Below, piece by piece: positions 49,740-58,765 of a DNA stretch of 64,000 nucleotides (positions within the stretch are counted from its first letter, which is position 1; the number at the start of each line of letters is the position of its first letter). This stretch comes from Deltaproteobacteria bacterium. Lineage in GTDB: Bacteria > Desulfobacterota > Binatia > Binatales > Binataceae. The position numbers were made by a program, and so were the translations under genes. The stretch covers positions 62,001 through 126,000 of the forward strand of contig JAKBMB010000020.1 of assembly GCA_021831785.1 (NCBI GenBank). The letters run 5' to 3'. The notes beneath the pieces were generated by a model. The model was not told the origin of the DNA and ran no database searches. It worked only from the letters and a program-made list of their open reading frames with translations.

Positions 49740-50789
49740 ATGCAGGCGTTCGTGATGAAAGAGATAGGGAAGGTGGGACTTGCCGAGAAGCCGATACCGC
49801 AGCCGGGGCCCGGCGACGCGATCATCAGAACCACCAAGGCGCTGATCTGCACCTCTGACGCGCACACCGTGCACGGCGCGATAGGTCCGCGCGAGAATCT
49901 GACGCTGGGGCACGAGGCGGTCGGCCTCGTTCACGAAGTGGGCGCCGGCGTGAAGTTGTTCAAGCCGGGCGACCGCGTGGTGGTCGGCGCGATCACGCCG
50001 GATTGGGGAGACATGTTCTCTCAGTCGGGCAATTCTTCGCAATCAGGAGGCGCGCTCGGCGGCTGGAAATTCGCCAATATCAAGGACGGGACCTTTGCGG
50101 AGTACTTCCACGTCAACGAGGCAGATGCCAATCTCGCTCATATACCCGATGGCGTGTCCGACGAAGCGGCCGCGTATTGCGCCGACATGATGTCGACGGG
50201 ATTCATGGGCGCCGAAAACGCACGTATCCCGCTCGGTGGAACGGCCGCGATCTTCGCGCTCGGTCCGGTTGGCCTGATGGCGGTCACGGGCGCGCGGCTG
50301 CGCGGCGCCGCGTTTATCATAGGAGTCGATGCGGTTCCCAAGCGCCAAGAGCTCGGCCGGCATTATGGCGCCGACGCCATCGTTGACTTCCAGAAGGAAG
50401 ACCCGGTCAAGCGAATCATGGAGCTAACCGGAAGTGTCAGAGTCGATTCGGCGATCGAAGCGGTCGGCACGGAGGAGTCCTTTCAAAGCGCCGTACGGGT
50501 GACGCGACCCGGCGGCACGATCTCAAACATTGGATACCACGGCAAGGGCGACTTCGTGCGCATCCCGCGCCTGGACTGGGGAGTCGGGATGGCAGAAAAA
50601 ACCATCACGACGGGACTGTGCCCAGGCGGGCGGCTCAGGATGGAACGGATGCTGAGGCTGCTCGAGAACAAACGCGTCGATCCGACGCTGATGACTACAC
50701 ATACCTTCAGGTTCAAGGAGCTCGAGCGGGCCTTCGAAGTGATGGACAAGAAGCTCGACGGAGTCATGAAGCCGCTTATCATCTTTTGA
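49740..50789 (+). CDS. Zinc-dependent secondary alcohol dehydrogenase (MDR family), probably NAD+-linked
   Basis: Close in layout to the Thermoanaerobacter/Clostridium secondary alcohol dehydrogenases (349 residues versus 352). The zinc ligand positions are met in CTSDAHTV (Cys37), GHEAVGLVHEVG (His) and CADMMSTGF (Asp). AITPDWGDM, GGWKFANIKDG and GLCPGGRLRMERML match that group. In the cofactor fold ALGPVGLMAV, the NADP-binding G-S-R of the Thermoanaerobacter enzyme is replaced by Asp197-Ala-Val, which points to NAD(H). Likely reaction: secondary alcohols to ketones, or the reverse. Ribosome site GAGGAGG ten bases before ATG 49740. It stands alone. Confidence 0.92.
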   Translation: MQAFVMKEIGKVGLAEKPIPQPGPGDAIIRTTKALICTSDAHTVHGAIGPRENLTLGHEAVGLVHEVGAGVKLFKPGDRVVVGAITPDWGDMFSQSGNSSQSGGALGGWKFANIKDGTFAEYFHVNEADANLAHIPDGVSDEAAAYCADMMSTGFMGAENARIPLGGTAAIFALGPVGLMAVTGARLRGAAFIIGVDAVPKRQELGRHYGADAIVDFQKEDPVKRIMELTGSVRVDSAIEAVGTEESFQSAVRVTRPGGTISNIGYHGKGDFVRIPRLDWGVGMAEKTITTGLCPGGRLRMERMLRLLENKRVDPTLMTTHTFRFKELERAFEVMDKKLDGVMKPLIIF

Positions 50790-50971
50790 TTCGGGCGTTG
50801 GGCTTCAGTCCGCATGACCTTGGCGCACGATGGCGCCTCGGCAGTCGCGCGCCAGCGCAAAGACCGGGCAGCGCGCGGCGCAATGGCCGCGCCGTGCTCG
50901 GCGCCTTACCTTACGCTGGGCCGGGGCGAGTGCAAAATTCGCCGGCGCAATTGCGTCACTCCCGCGCCGCG

Positions 50972-51526
50972 CTACTGTCCGCGCAGGCGGTCAAGGATAA
51001 TCGCGGAGGCGGCGCGCACCGAGAGATGATTATAGTCGCCCGGGCCGCGCAGCGCCGCCAGCGCAAGGTCGGCGCGCTGCGCGATAGCCGGTGCGAGACC
51101 AAAGCCGGTGCCGAATAAAAGCATCACCGGCGCGCCGTCGGCGGCAATCCGCCGGCGCAGTGCGTCGTATGCAATTCCTTCCTCGGCGCGCGCGGAGGTC
51201 AGAACCAGGACAGGCCGTGCCGCGGCGCGAAGCGCCACGGCGGCGACCGCTTCGTCCAGATCGGCCACGACCTCCACCAGTCTAAGCGCGCGCTGGCGCC
51301 TTGCGTCGAGCACGCGGCCTTGGCCCGTTATCCAGTGGTCAATGACGGTCCTGGCGAAGATGCGCTGCTCGGCTGCCGGATGCGCGAGGTAGACGGCGCT
51401 TACGCCGTAGGTCAGCGCCGAGCGCGCCAAGTCGTGAATGTCCAGGCTGGTGACCGCGCTGGTGATAACGCGGCCGTGGCGATCGAGCACCGGATAATGA
51501 AGCAGGGCGACAAAAAGTTCCGCCAT
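50972..51526 (-). CDS. SPOUT-fold RNA methyltransferase (TM1570-like)
   Basis: A 184-residue protein matching the family commonly found beside trmD in Thermotoga, Aquifex and Desulfobacterota, thought to be a SAM-dependent tRNA methyltransferase with a knotted fold. It starts MAELFVALLHYPVLDRHGR; conserved parts are SAVTSLDIHDLARSALTYGV, YLAHP, the SAM-pocket LLFGTGFGLAPAI and the C-terminal YNHLSVRAASAIILDRLRG. ATG 51526 was chosen since the open frame upstream is unlike the family. It is the last gene of the ffh-rpsP-khpA-rimM-trmD cluster. The exact base modified is unknown. Confidence 0.85.
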   Translation of the reverse strand: MAELFVALLHYPVLDRHGRVITSAVTSLDIHDLARSALTYGVSAVYLAHPAAEQRIFARTVIDHWITGQGRVLDARRQRALRLVEVVADLDEAVAAVALRAAARPVLVLTSARAEEGIAYDALRRRIAADGAPVMLLFGTGFGLAPAIAQRADLALAALRGPGDYNHLSVRAASAIILDRLRGQ

Positions 51527-51798
51527 TTGGGGAGCCGCTTGTCGGCAAGTCGGCAGGCCGCCGGTCCGCGCACAAAAGGATTTATCTTCGCTGCCCGGCA
51601 GGCGCACCGCGTGTCCCTATGCGTGGCCCTAAGTGTACGCGCCGACGCCAGCATACATCAACGCGAATGCGCAAGCCGCGGCAAGCGCGCGCGACTCTGG
51701 CCGACGCCGTCGCTACCGGCGATCATTTCCTAAGACCCGGCGGCGACGCGCGCGTGACGCAGGTTGCGCCCCACTGGTTGAGGCCGCGATGCCGGCTG

Positions 51799-52485
51799 CT
51801 AAGGCTTAATTTTGCCCAGCAGGTCGGGCCGACGCTGGCGGGTTCGCTTGAGCGCCTGGTCATGCCGCCAGGCGCGGACCTTCTCATGATCGCCGCTGAG
51901 CAGCACTTCGGGCACCCGCTGCCCGCGAAACTCGCGCGGTCTGGTATACTGCGGGTATTCGAGCATCGCGCCGCTCAGCGATTCCTCCCGCAGCGACTGC
52001 GGATTGCCTATCACGCCCGGCACCAAGCGCGCGACCGCCTCGATAACCACCAGCGCGGGCAGCTCTCCGCCGGCAAGCACGTAGTCGCCGATCGACAACT
52101 CCTGGTCCACTAAGGTTCCGACGCGCTCGTCGATACCCTCGTAGCGGCCGGCGAGTAGCAGGAGGCCTGGGCGGTATCGGGCAAGCTGCTCCACCTTGAG
52201 TTGATCGAGCACTTCGCCCTGGGGCGTAAGCATGACGCGCCAGAGGCCCGGCCGCTGCGCCAGCGCCGCGTCGAAGGCGGCCGCGATCGGCTCGGGCCGC
52301 ATCACCATTCCATGGCCGCCGCCGTAAGGCGCGTCGTCAACCTGCCGGTAGCGGCCGAGCCCGTAGCTGCGCAACGGATGCAGCACGACGCTGATCAAGC
52401 CGGCCCTGATGGCGCGCCCGAGCAGGCCGCAGCTAAGCGGCGACTCGAATAGCTCGGGAAACAGCGTGACGACATGAAACTCCAT
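51799..52485 (-). CDS. trmD: tRNA (guanine-37-N1)-methyltransferase
   Basis: Methylates G37 next to the anticodon, preventing frameshifts. The 228 residues begin MEFHVVTLFPELFES and hold the knot motifs PYGGGHGMVMRPEP, LLLLAGRYEGIDERV and IGDYVLAGGELPALVVIEA, with HYPQYTRP-like YPQYTRPREFRG. Typical length. It follows rimM by 38 bases in the operon. Confidence 0.97.
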   Translation of the reverse strand: MEFHVVTLFPELFESPLSCGLLGRAIRAGLISVVLHPLRSYGLGRYRQVDDAPYGGGHGMVMRPEPIAAAFDAALAQRPGLWRVMLTPQGEVLDQLKVEQLARYRPGLLLLAGRYEGIDERVGTLVDQELSIGDYVLAGGELPALVVIEAVARLVPGVIGNPQSLREESLSGAMLEYPQYTRPREFRGQRVPEVLLSGDHEKVRAWRHDQALKRTRQRRPDLLGKIKP

Positions 52486-52523
52486 CGCGAACGGTCCTGC
52501 TCTCGGGCGCCCGAGAGCGGGTC

Positions 52524-53081
52524 TCAGTCGAGCAGCCCGGGTATAGGCTCGATGGTGACGACGCGGCGTTCGAGGTCTATCGATTTGACGATCTCATCGA
52601 CCACCGGCAGCAAAAACTCGGCGTCTTCACCCTCGACCACCCAGACATCATGCGCGCCGGTGAAGAATGATTGCTTGATATGGCCCAGCTTGAGGCCGTT
52701 TGTGCGGCGCACTTCGCAGCCAAGGGCCTCAAAGTAGTAGAACTCGTGGGGCGCGGGGGCTGGAAGGTCGCTGACCGCAGCCAGAACGGTCGCGCCGCGC
52801 ATCGCGCCGGCGCCTTCGATATCGTTCAGCTCGGCCAGTCGAATCTTGAAGTGCCCGCGGCCGAGCCGCGTCGCGCGCACCAACTGAAACTCCCGGGTTT
52901 CATCCCCATGCGCCAGGAAGAGACGGCGCAGGGCCTCCAGCGCTGGGGCGTCGGAATTGTCGCACTTGATCTTAAGGTCACCGCGCAGGCCATGCGGCGC
53001 CTTGACCTTGCCGAGTCGAATCAGCCTTGGCGGGCCGGCGGCGGGCGTGCGCCGCGGCGCGCGGAGCCGAGAGGTCAACAA
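52524..53081 (-). CDS. rimM: Ribosome maturation factor RimM
   Basis: Assists assembly of the 30S head and binds ribosomal protein S19. The 185 residues comprise the N-terminal RimM domain (LIRLGKVKAPHGLRGDLKIK) and the PRC-barrel domain (EFYYFEALGCEVRRTNGLKLG, VWVVEGEDAEFLLPVVDEIV). The start is a TTG at 53081 or 53078, served by GAGGAG at the end of khpA about 13 bases upstream. It overlaps no gene but starts 8 bases after khpA. Confidence 0.93.
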   Translation of the reverse strand: MLTSRLRAPRRTPAAGPPRLIRLGKVKAPHGLRGDLKIKCDNSDAPALEALRRLFLAHGDETREFQLVRATRLGRGHFKIRLAELNDIEGAGAMRGATVLAAVSDLPAPAPHEFYYFEALGCEVRRTNGLKLGHIKQSFFTGAHDVWVVEGEDAEFLLPVVDEIVKSIDLERRVVTIEPIPGLLD

Positions 53082-53089
53082 GGGCGCGG

Positions 53090-53326
53090 CTACTTCTCCT
53101 CGATGATCTCCAAGACGACCTTGCGATTGGTGCGCGAGGCGACCGCGTTAAGAATCGTGCGGATCGACTTGGCCGTGCGCCCCTGCTTGCCTATCACGCG
53201 CCCGAGATCCTCTTTGGCCACGCGCAGCTCGAGCACCGAAGCGGTATCGCCTTGAGTCTCGGTCACCTGCACTGCGTCAGGATTGTTGACTAGGTGCTTC
53301 GCCAGGAACACCACTAGTTCCTTCAT
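53090..53326 (-). CDS. khpA: KH-domain RNA-binding protein KhpA
   Basis: A 78-residue single KH-domain protein, often found between rpsP and rimM. It starts [19 protein letters not shown] and has the KH loop [16 protein letters not shown] (GKQG). GGAG six bases before ATG 53326 supports the start, which lies 50 bases inside the rpsP reading frame, an unusually long overlap for this operon. In Gram-positives the KhpA/KhpB pair acts in RNA regulation and cell shape. Confidence 0.93.
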   Translation of the reverse strand: MKELVVFLAKHLVNNPDAVQVTETQGDTASVLELRVAKEDLGRVIGKQGRTAKSIRTILNAVASRTNRKVVLEIIEEK

Positions 53327-53606
53327 CGTCGGCTCCAGTTGAGTGGGATTTAAGCTTTTGCGCAGACGTAAGCCGCAATCTTTCAATCAGATTGACCACG
53401 GTAGCGCTCGGCTTTGCGCCCGAGCGCAGCCAGCGCTCAAGAAGCTCGGTCTTGAAAGTTATCCTCGGCGGCTCGGGGTTGGGGTCGTAGGTGCCTACCA
53501 AGTCGACGAACCGCCCATCGCGCGGCGCGCGTGAATCCGCGACCACGATCCGGTAAAAGGGCCGTTTGCGCGCTCCGTGGCGGCGCAAACGGATTACTAG
53601 CGCCAT
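53277..53606 (-). CDS. rpsP: 30S ribosomal protein S16
   Basis: The 109-residue S16 begins [21 protein letters not shown] followed by [20 protein letters not shown], the family signature. [22 protein letters not shown] is also typical. The last 25 residues are a Ser/Gly/Glu-rich tail beyond the usual fold, and it is this tail whose DNA overlaps the start of khpA. Follows ffh by 26 bases. Confidence 0.96.
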   Translation of the reverse strand: MALVIRLRRHGARKRPFYRIVVADSRAPRDGRFVDLVGTYDPNPEPPRITFKTELLERWLRSGAKPSATVVNLIERLRLTSAQKLKSHSTGADDEGTSGVPGEAPSQQS

Positions 53607-53632
53607 CTATAGTTTCTCCTTCAGCTTAAGAA

Positions 53633-54973
53633 TCAACCGCTGAGACCCAGGCCGCGGGTCAAGCCGCGGCCGCCTCCCATCTTGGTGATTTTCTTCATCA
53701 CCTTGCGGGTTTGTTCGAACTGCTTGATGAAGCGATTTACGTCTTGGACTGACACGCCGCTGCCCGAGGCGACACGGGCGCGGCGCGAAGCGTTGAGCAG
53801 CGCGTGATTGCGCCGCTCTTGGAGGGTCATCGAGTCGATCATCGCGCGCATGCGCACAAGGTCGCGCTGGGCCGCGGACGAGTCGGCTTGCGCGGCGATC
53901 TTCTTGAATCCCGGAATCATCGCCAGAAGCTCGCCCAACGACCCCATCTTCTCGATGGTCTTCATTTGCGCCGCGAAATCTTCCAGCGTGAACTCATTTT
54001 TGCGCAGCTTGCGTTCAAGCTGCTTGGCCTGGGCCTGGTCGTAGCTGCGCTGGGTCCGCTCGACCAGCGTCAAGATGTCGCCCATGCCGAGGATCCGCGC
54101 CGCGAGGCGGTCCGGATGGAAGACCTCGAAGGCCTCGAGCTTCTCCCCGGTCGCGGCGAACAGGATCGGCGCGCCGGTAATATGACGAATCGAGAGCGCG
54201 GCGCCGCCGCGGGCGTCGCTGTCGAGCTTAGTCAGGATAAGGCCCGACAAGACGAGTCGTTCATGGAAACCCCGCGCGACGTTGGCCGCCTCCTGCCCGG
54301 TCATTGCGTCGGCGACCAGAATGATATGGTGCGGCTGGATCAGCGCCTTGAGGCGGGCCAGCTCGTCCATCAATTCCTCGTCGATTTGGAAACGGCCGGC
54401 AGTGTCGAAAATGACCGCGTCATACCCCCGGCTTTGCGCCTGCACCAAGGCGCGCGAAGCGATTTCCAGCGGCGCTTCAAGCTCCGAAGCCTCGAGCACA
54501 AAAACCCCGGCCTGCGCGCCGAGCACGCGTAGCTGCTCGATCGCCGCGGGCCGATACACGTCCAGCGGCGCCAGCATCGGGTGGCGCCCGGCCTCGGCCT
54601 TAAGCCACCGCGCCAACTTGGCCGCCGAGGTCGTCTTGCCGGAGCCCTGCAGGCCGACCAGCATGATCTTGACCGGGGGCTTGAACTTGAGTTCCAGCTC
54701 ATGGGCCTGGCCGCCCATCGCCTGGCGCAACTCTTCGTACACGAACTTGATGAAGTGTTGCTCCGGAGTGAGCGACTGTAGCACTTTTTGTCCGAGCGCT
54801 TCGCGGCGGACGCGCTCGACGAACTCGCGCACGACCTTGAGGTTCACGTCGGCATCGAGCAGCGCGAGGCGGATTTCCCGCAGCGCATCCTCGATGTTGC
54901 GCTCGGTGATGCGGCCTTGGCCGGAAAGGCGTTTGAAGAGCTGCTCGAAGCGCTGACTCAGGCTTTCAAACAT
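53633..54973 (-). CDS. ffh: Signal recognition particle protein Ffh (SRP54)
   Basis: GTPase that delivers signal-bearing nascent chains to the membrane with 4.5S RNA and FtsY. The 446 residues: N domain (1-85), G domain with GLQGSGKTTSAAKLA, DTAGRFQIDEELM, TKLDSDARGG and GTGEK-type ATGEKLEAFEVF, then the Met-rich M domain (about 300-430). First gene of the operon running to the SPOUT methyltransferase. The partner RNA gene is not seen in the window. Confidence 0.97.
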   Translation of the reverse strand: MFESLSQRFEQLFKRLSGQGRITERNIEDALREIRLALLDADVNLKVVREFVERVRREALGQKVLQSLTPEQHFIKFVYEELRQAMGGQAHELELKFKPPVKIMLVGLQGSGKTTSAAKLARWLKAEAGRHPMLAPLDVYRPAAIEQLRVLGAQAGVFVLEASELEAPLEIASRALVQAQSRGYDAVIFDTAGRFQIDEELMDELARLKALIQPHHIILVADAMTGQEAANVARGFHERLVLSGLILTKLDSDARGGAALSIRHITGAPILFAATGEKLEAFEVFHPDRLAARILGMGDILTLVERTQRSYDQAQAKQLERKLRKNEFTLEDFAAQMKTIEKMGSLGELLAMIPGFKKIAAQADSSAAQRDLVRMRAMIDSMTLQERRNHALLNASRRARVASGSGVSVQDVNRFIKQFEQTRKVMKKITKMGGGRGLTRGLGLSG

Positions 54974-55119
54974 GCTTCTAAACCGAGAACCGATCTATAC
55001 CCGCAAGTTGACCGGCGAGATAGGAAGTCCAAAACGACATAGCAGGTCCAAAAGGAAAATATCACAATACTAGCAAAGCGCCGCGCTTAAGCTATAGGAG
55101 CTTTTCCGTGCGGCACGTT

Positions 55120-55575
55120 TCATGCGCGACCGCGAATCGCCCATGTCGAGCTTGCGGTGAGCGCCGTCTCTCCGTTGGCCGATGATACCTGCGCCTCTAA
55201 AAACGCAAGCGCGCGAGAGCGATAAACAACGCGAGCCGCGCCCTTGAGCGATCCCGGGGCTAGGGCGCGCATGAACGCAAGTCTAACTTCCACCGTTACC
55301 GCCCATTCGCCTTCCTTCAGTACCGAAGCCACAGCGGTCGCGAACAACTCGTCGACAAAGATGGCGAGGTAGCCGCCCTGAAGTGTGCCAAACTGGTTAA
55401 GCGCCGTCTGGGGCTGTTCCTCCCAGGCCCACTGCGAGGCGCCAGCCGCGAAGCTCACCGGGCGCATCCCGAGCTTGAGGTTTTCCGACCGGTACTGCTC
55501 GAGCTTTCTCTCGCGGACCGCCCGGTTTATTTCGTCCAGTGCGGAAAACGGCTCTTTGTTCGGGCTGCGGCTCAT
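55120..55575 (-). CDS. Hotdog-fold thioesterase, PaaI-like
   Basis: A 151-residue acyl-CoA thioesterase-like protein. The family core NQFGTLQGGYLAIFVDELFATA (residues about 64-85) corresponds to the HGG-type motif of PaaI enzymes, with LQGG in place of VHGG, so the usual His is replaced by Gln. It is followed by VTVEVRLAFMRALAPGSLKG. Start ATG 55575 gives MSRSPNKEPF; a GTG lies two codons upstream. It lies on the same strand upstream of ffh and downstream of comM. Substrate unknown. Confidence 0.8.
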   Translation of the reverse strand: MSRSPNKEPFSALDEINRAVRERKLEQYRSENLKLGMRPVSFAAGASQWAWEEQPQTALNQFGTLQGGYLAIFVDELFATAVASVLKEGEWAVTVEVRLAFMRALAPGSLKGAARVVYRSRALAFLEAQVSSANGETALTASSTWAIRGRA

Positions 55576-55859
55576 CGGCACTTAGGCTGATAAAAGATAG
55601 CGAAATTGCGGCTTAAGCGTAAGGTCCCAAAAACCGATGCGTCTTTGCCGCTCATCCGGCATCGAGCGCGGACGCCCGCGTCGTGAGAACCAAGTTTGGC
55701 GGCGCGCCGGCACCGCCAGGCCGAGTATAGGCGCGCCTGGGAGTTCAACCCACCTAGGCGATAAATGTTGGGCCGGCTTCGCGGACAGGACCAGCAATCG
55801 CGCTTCTCGTTTTTGGCGCTTGCCTCTCGGCTGTCACCGCCTCGTAGTGCCAGGCCGGG

Positions 55860-57389
55860 TTAGGTGTGACTGCGATCGAGCGAGCGATATTGGATGGCCT
55901 CGCTGACGTGATGAGCTTCGATTTGGGCGGCGTCTTCGAGGTCGGCGATCGTACGCGCAACTTTTAGAATTCTGGCATAAGCGCGCGCGCTGAGCCCGAG
56001 CCGATTAATCGCTAGTTCCAGCAGCCGTTCGCCCGAGTGGTCAACCGGGCAAAACTCGCGGACCTCGCGCGCGCGCATCTGGGCATTGCAAAAGATGCCG
56101 CGGCCGCTGAAGCGTTGCAATTGTACGTGGCGCGCCGCGTTAACGCGCTCGCGGATCGCGGCCGAAGTTTCGCCCTCCCTGCGATCGGTTAGCTCCTTAT
56201 ATCTTACTGCAGGCACCTCAATATGAATATCGATACGGTCGAGCAGGGGCCCCGAGATGCGCGAGCGGTAGCGCTGGATCATCATCGGCGTGCAGGTGCA
56301 TTCATGCTGCCGGTCGGTGTAGAAGCCGCACGGACACGGGTTCATCGCCGCAACCAGCATCACGTTGGCGGGAAACGTCACCGTTCCCATAACGCGAGCG
56401 ATCGTTATGCGGCTTTCCTCAAGCGGCTGGCGCAGCACCTCCAAAACATTTCTTCGGAACTCCGGCAGCTCGTCGAGGAAAAGCACGCCGTGATGGGCAA
56501 GACTCACCTCACCCGGGCGCGGCAGCGGGCCGCCGCCGATGAGCCCGGCGTCGGAAATAGTGTGGTGCGGCGCGCGAAAGGGGCGGGTTGCAATCAGCGC
56601 GCGCCCGTCCATCAGGCCCGCCACGCTATGCACCTTGGTGGTTTCGATCGACTCCTCGAAGGTCATCGCCGGCAGCACGCTGGGGAACCTCTTGGCGAGC
56701 ATGGTTTTGCCCGCCCCCGGCGGCCCGATCATGAGTACGTTATGCCCGCCTGCGGCGGCCACTTCGATCGCGCGCTTGGCCTGTTCCTGTCCGCGGACCT
56801 CGTTGAAGTCAAGGTCATAGACGGCGGCGCGTTCGAACAACTGCGTAAGCTTGACGTGCGTCGGCTCAAGCTCCTTAAGGCCGTCGAAAAACTCCACCGC
56901 TTCGCTCAAATTGGAAACCGCCAACACCGACGTGGGCTCGCCGACCACCGCGGCCTCTTGCGCGTTCTCCTCGGGCAGCACCACCCCGGTATAACTTCGT
57001 GCGCGGGCCAGCAGGGCGGTGGGAAGAGCGCCGCGGATACCTTTAATGCGGCCGTCGAGCGCAAGCTCGCCGACGACTAGGTATTGCCGCAGGCGATCCG
57101 GCTTGAGCGCGCCGGAGGCGGCTAAAATGCCGAGCGCGATGGGCAGGTCGAAGCCGGAACCCTCCTTGCGGGTATCGGCGGGAGCGAGATTTATCGTGAT
57201 TTTGCGGTTAGGAAACTCGAAGCCGGAGTTCTTGATCGCGGACTTGACCCTTTCCTGGGCTTCACGCACCGCGCCTTCGGCGAGCCCCACGGTCTTGAGA
57301 CCGGGCAATCCGCTGCTCAGGTCTATCTCGACCTCTACCGGGTAGGCATCAACCCCCAGCAAAGCACTTGACAAGGCGCTCGCTAACAC
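55860..57389 (-). CDS. comM: YifB/ComM family Mg-chelatase-like AAA+ ATPase
   Basis: A helicase-like AAA+ protein needed for branch migration during natural transformation (ComM) in proteobacteria. The 509 residues have an N-terminal Lon-protease-like domain ([42 protein letters not shown]), the AAA+ core with Walker [17 protein letters not shown] and Walker [12 protein letters not shown], a zinc-finger-like [15 protein letters not shown], and the C-terminal helical domain. The start is GTG 57389, giving the usual [20 protein letters not shown]. Confidence 0.95.
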   Translation of the reverse strand: MLASALSSALLGVDAYPVEVEIDLSSGLPGLKTVGLAEGAVREAQERVKSAIKNSGFEFPNRKITINLAPADTRKEGSGFDLPIALGILAASGALKPDRLRQYLVVGELALDGRIKGIRGALPTALLARARSYTGVVLPEENAQEAAVVGEPTSVLAVSNLSEAVEFFDGLKELEPTHVKLTQLFERAAVYDLDFNEVRGQEQAKRAIEVAAAGGHNVLMIGPPGAGKTMLAKRFPSVLPAMTFEESIETTKVHSVAGLMDGRALIATRPFRAPHHTISDAGLIGGGPLPRPGEVSLAHHGVLFLDELPEFRRNVLEVLRQPLEESRITIARVMGTVTFPANVMLVAAMNPCPCGFYTDRQHECTCTPMMIQRYRSRISGPLLDRIDIHIEVPAVRYKELTDRREGETSAAIRERVNAARHVQLQRFSGRGIFCNAQMRAREVREFCPVDHSGERLLELAINRLGLSARAYARILKVARTIADLEDAAQIEAHHVSEAIQYRSLDRSHT

Positions 57390-57553
57390 CGTAAACGGCC
57401 GCTCCTTTGCTCAGGGATGACAGCCCCTTGGCGCGGCCGATGTAACCACCCGAGCAGGTTACCTGATCCTCGAGCCCGAGGCGATTGCCGAGCCCTGCGC
57501 CTGCGCCGGTTCCCGTCGACCGCGTGGCTGAGCCGCGAAGATGCCCGGGCCGG

Positions 57554-58765
57554 TCACGGCCAGATCGCGCCCGCGCCGACTAGGGCTTCGCGCTCGCTGC
57601 GCGTCAGTCCAAGCATCTCACCGAGCACGTAGTCGTTATCGTCGCCGATCTCCGGGGCGCAGCGCGCGGCCGGCGGGGGGGCGTCGGAGAGTTTAAATGG
57701 GATGCCGGTTACGCGAAACGTCCGGCCGTCGGGCAGCGTGACCGGCATCCAAAAGCCCCGCGCATTGAGCTGCGCGTTGCGCGCGCATAAATCGGCGCCG
57801 TTGGCGACCAAACCGGCGGGCACGCCTTCGCGCTGTAAAAGCTGCATCGCCTGAGCAGCGTCCTGCTCGCATGTCCACTGTTCGATACGCGCGTCGAGCT
57901 CGTCCGCGTTTCGCATGCGCAAGAACAAAGTCGCAAACTTTGGCTGCGCGGTCCAAGCCGGAGAGCCGATCGCCCTGACGAAGCCCTGCCATTCGCCGTG
58001 CGTGCGCACCGAGAGCGCGAGCCAGCGGTCGTCGTCCTCGCCCAGGGGGCGGCAGCGATAGACTCCGTGCGGTGCCGCGGGTCCCTCTTGCGACCGCGCA
58101 CGCGGCGGGTCTTGTCGGCGCCCATTGACCGAGATATCCAGCAGCGCCGGCCCGATGACCGCAATCAGGCTTTCGAATTGAGAAAGATCGATGAATTGAC
58201 CGCATCCGGTCTTGTCGCGATGCCACAGGGCGAACAGCGTCGCCAGCGCGCCGGTATAGCCGGCTGCCATGTCGGCGTAAGAATAACCGTACCCGGCCGG
58301 TTCTGCGCGCCGGTTTGCCATCAGCAGCGTAAAGCCGGCTAGCGCTTGCAGCGTCGGGCCATAGCTAACGTAGTCGGTACGAGGCCCAGTGTGGCCGAAA
58401 CCGGACATGCTGATACAGATGATGTCGGGTTTGACCTTTACCAGACTCGCGTAGTCCATCTCCCATTGCCGCATCACTCGGGCGGAAAAATTGTCGATCA
58501 CAATGTCGCTTTTAGCAACCAAGCGGCGCGCCAGCTCTATACCTTGCGGCGCGGCCATGTTGATCGCGACCGAGCGCTTGGCGCGGTTGATATCGCCCTG
58601 AAGGCCGGTGCGGCGCGGTCCGAGCGCGTCGGAGCCGGCGACCTTGCGCTCGATTTTGATCACCTCAGCGCCTTGATCGGCGAGGATTCGCGTGGTCACC
58701 GGGCCGGCCACTACCCAGGTGAAGTCGGCCACGCGCACTCCTTCCAGAGGCGCTCGGCGTGCCAT
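57554..58765 (-). CDS. Class III CoA-transferase (CaiB/BaiF family), subunit with catalytic Asp
   Basis: Moves CoA between carboxylic acids. The 403 residues start MARRAPLEGVRVADFTWVVAG and include ILADQGAEVIKIER, PQGIELARRLVAKSDIVIDNF and the family motif YADMAAGYTGALATLFAL, where Asp is the residue that forms the aspartyl-CoA intermediate in formyl-CoA transferase. TGCGQFIDLSQFES and the C-terminal APEIGDDNDYVLGEMLGL are typical. ATG 58765 shares one base with the stop of the upstream transferase (TGATG), so the two are coupled. Acids handled are unknown. Confidence 0.9.
   Translation of the reverse strand: MARRAPLEGVRVADFTWVVAGPVTTRILADQGAEVIKIERKVAGSDALGPRRTGLQGDINRAKRSVAINMAAPQGIELARRLVAKSDIVIDNFSARVMRQWEMDYASLVKVKPDIICISMSGFGHTGPRTDYVSYGPTLQALAGFTLLMANRRAEPAGYGYSYADMAAGYTGALATLFALWHRDKTGCGQFIDLSQFESLIAVIGPALLDISVNGRRQDPPRARSQEGPAAPHGVYRCRPLGEDDDRWLALSVRTHGEWQGFVRAIGSPAWTAQPKFATLFLRMRNADELDARIEQWTCEQDAAQAMQLLQREGVPAGLVANGADLCARNAQLNARGFWMPVTLPDGRTFRVTGIPFKLSDAPPPAARCAPEIGDDNDYVLGEMLGLTRSEREALVGAGAIWP

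Noticed and set aside
53600-55120. Looked for the SRP (4.5S) RNA gene near ffh
   Set aside because: The conserved GGAA..GCAGC tip and its helix are not present near ffh or noticed elsewhere in the window.
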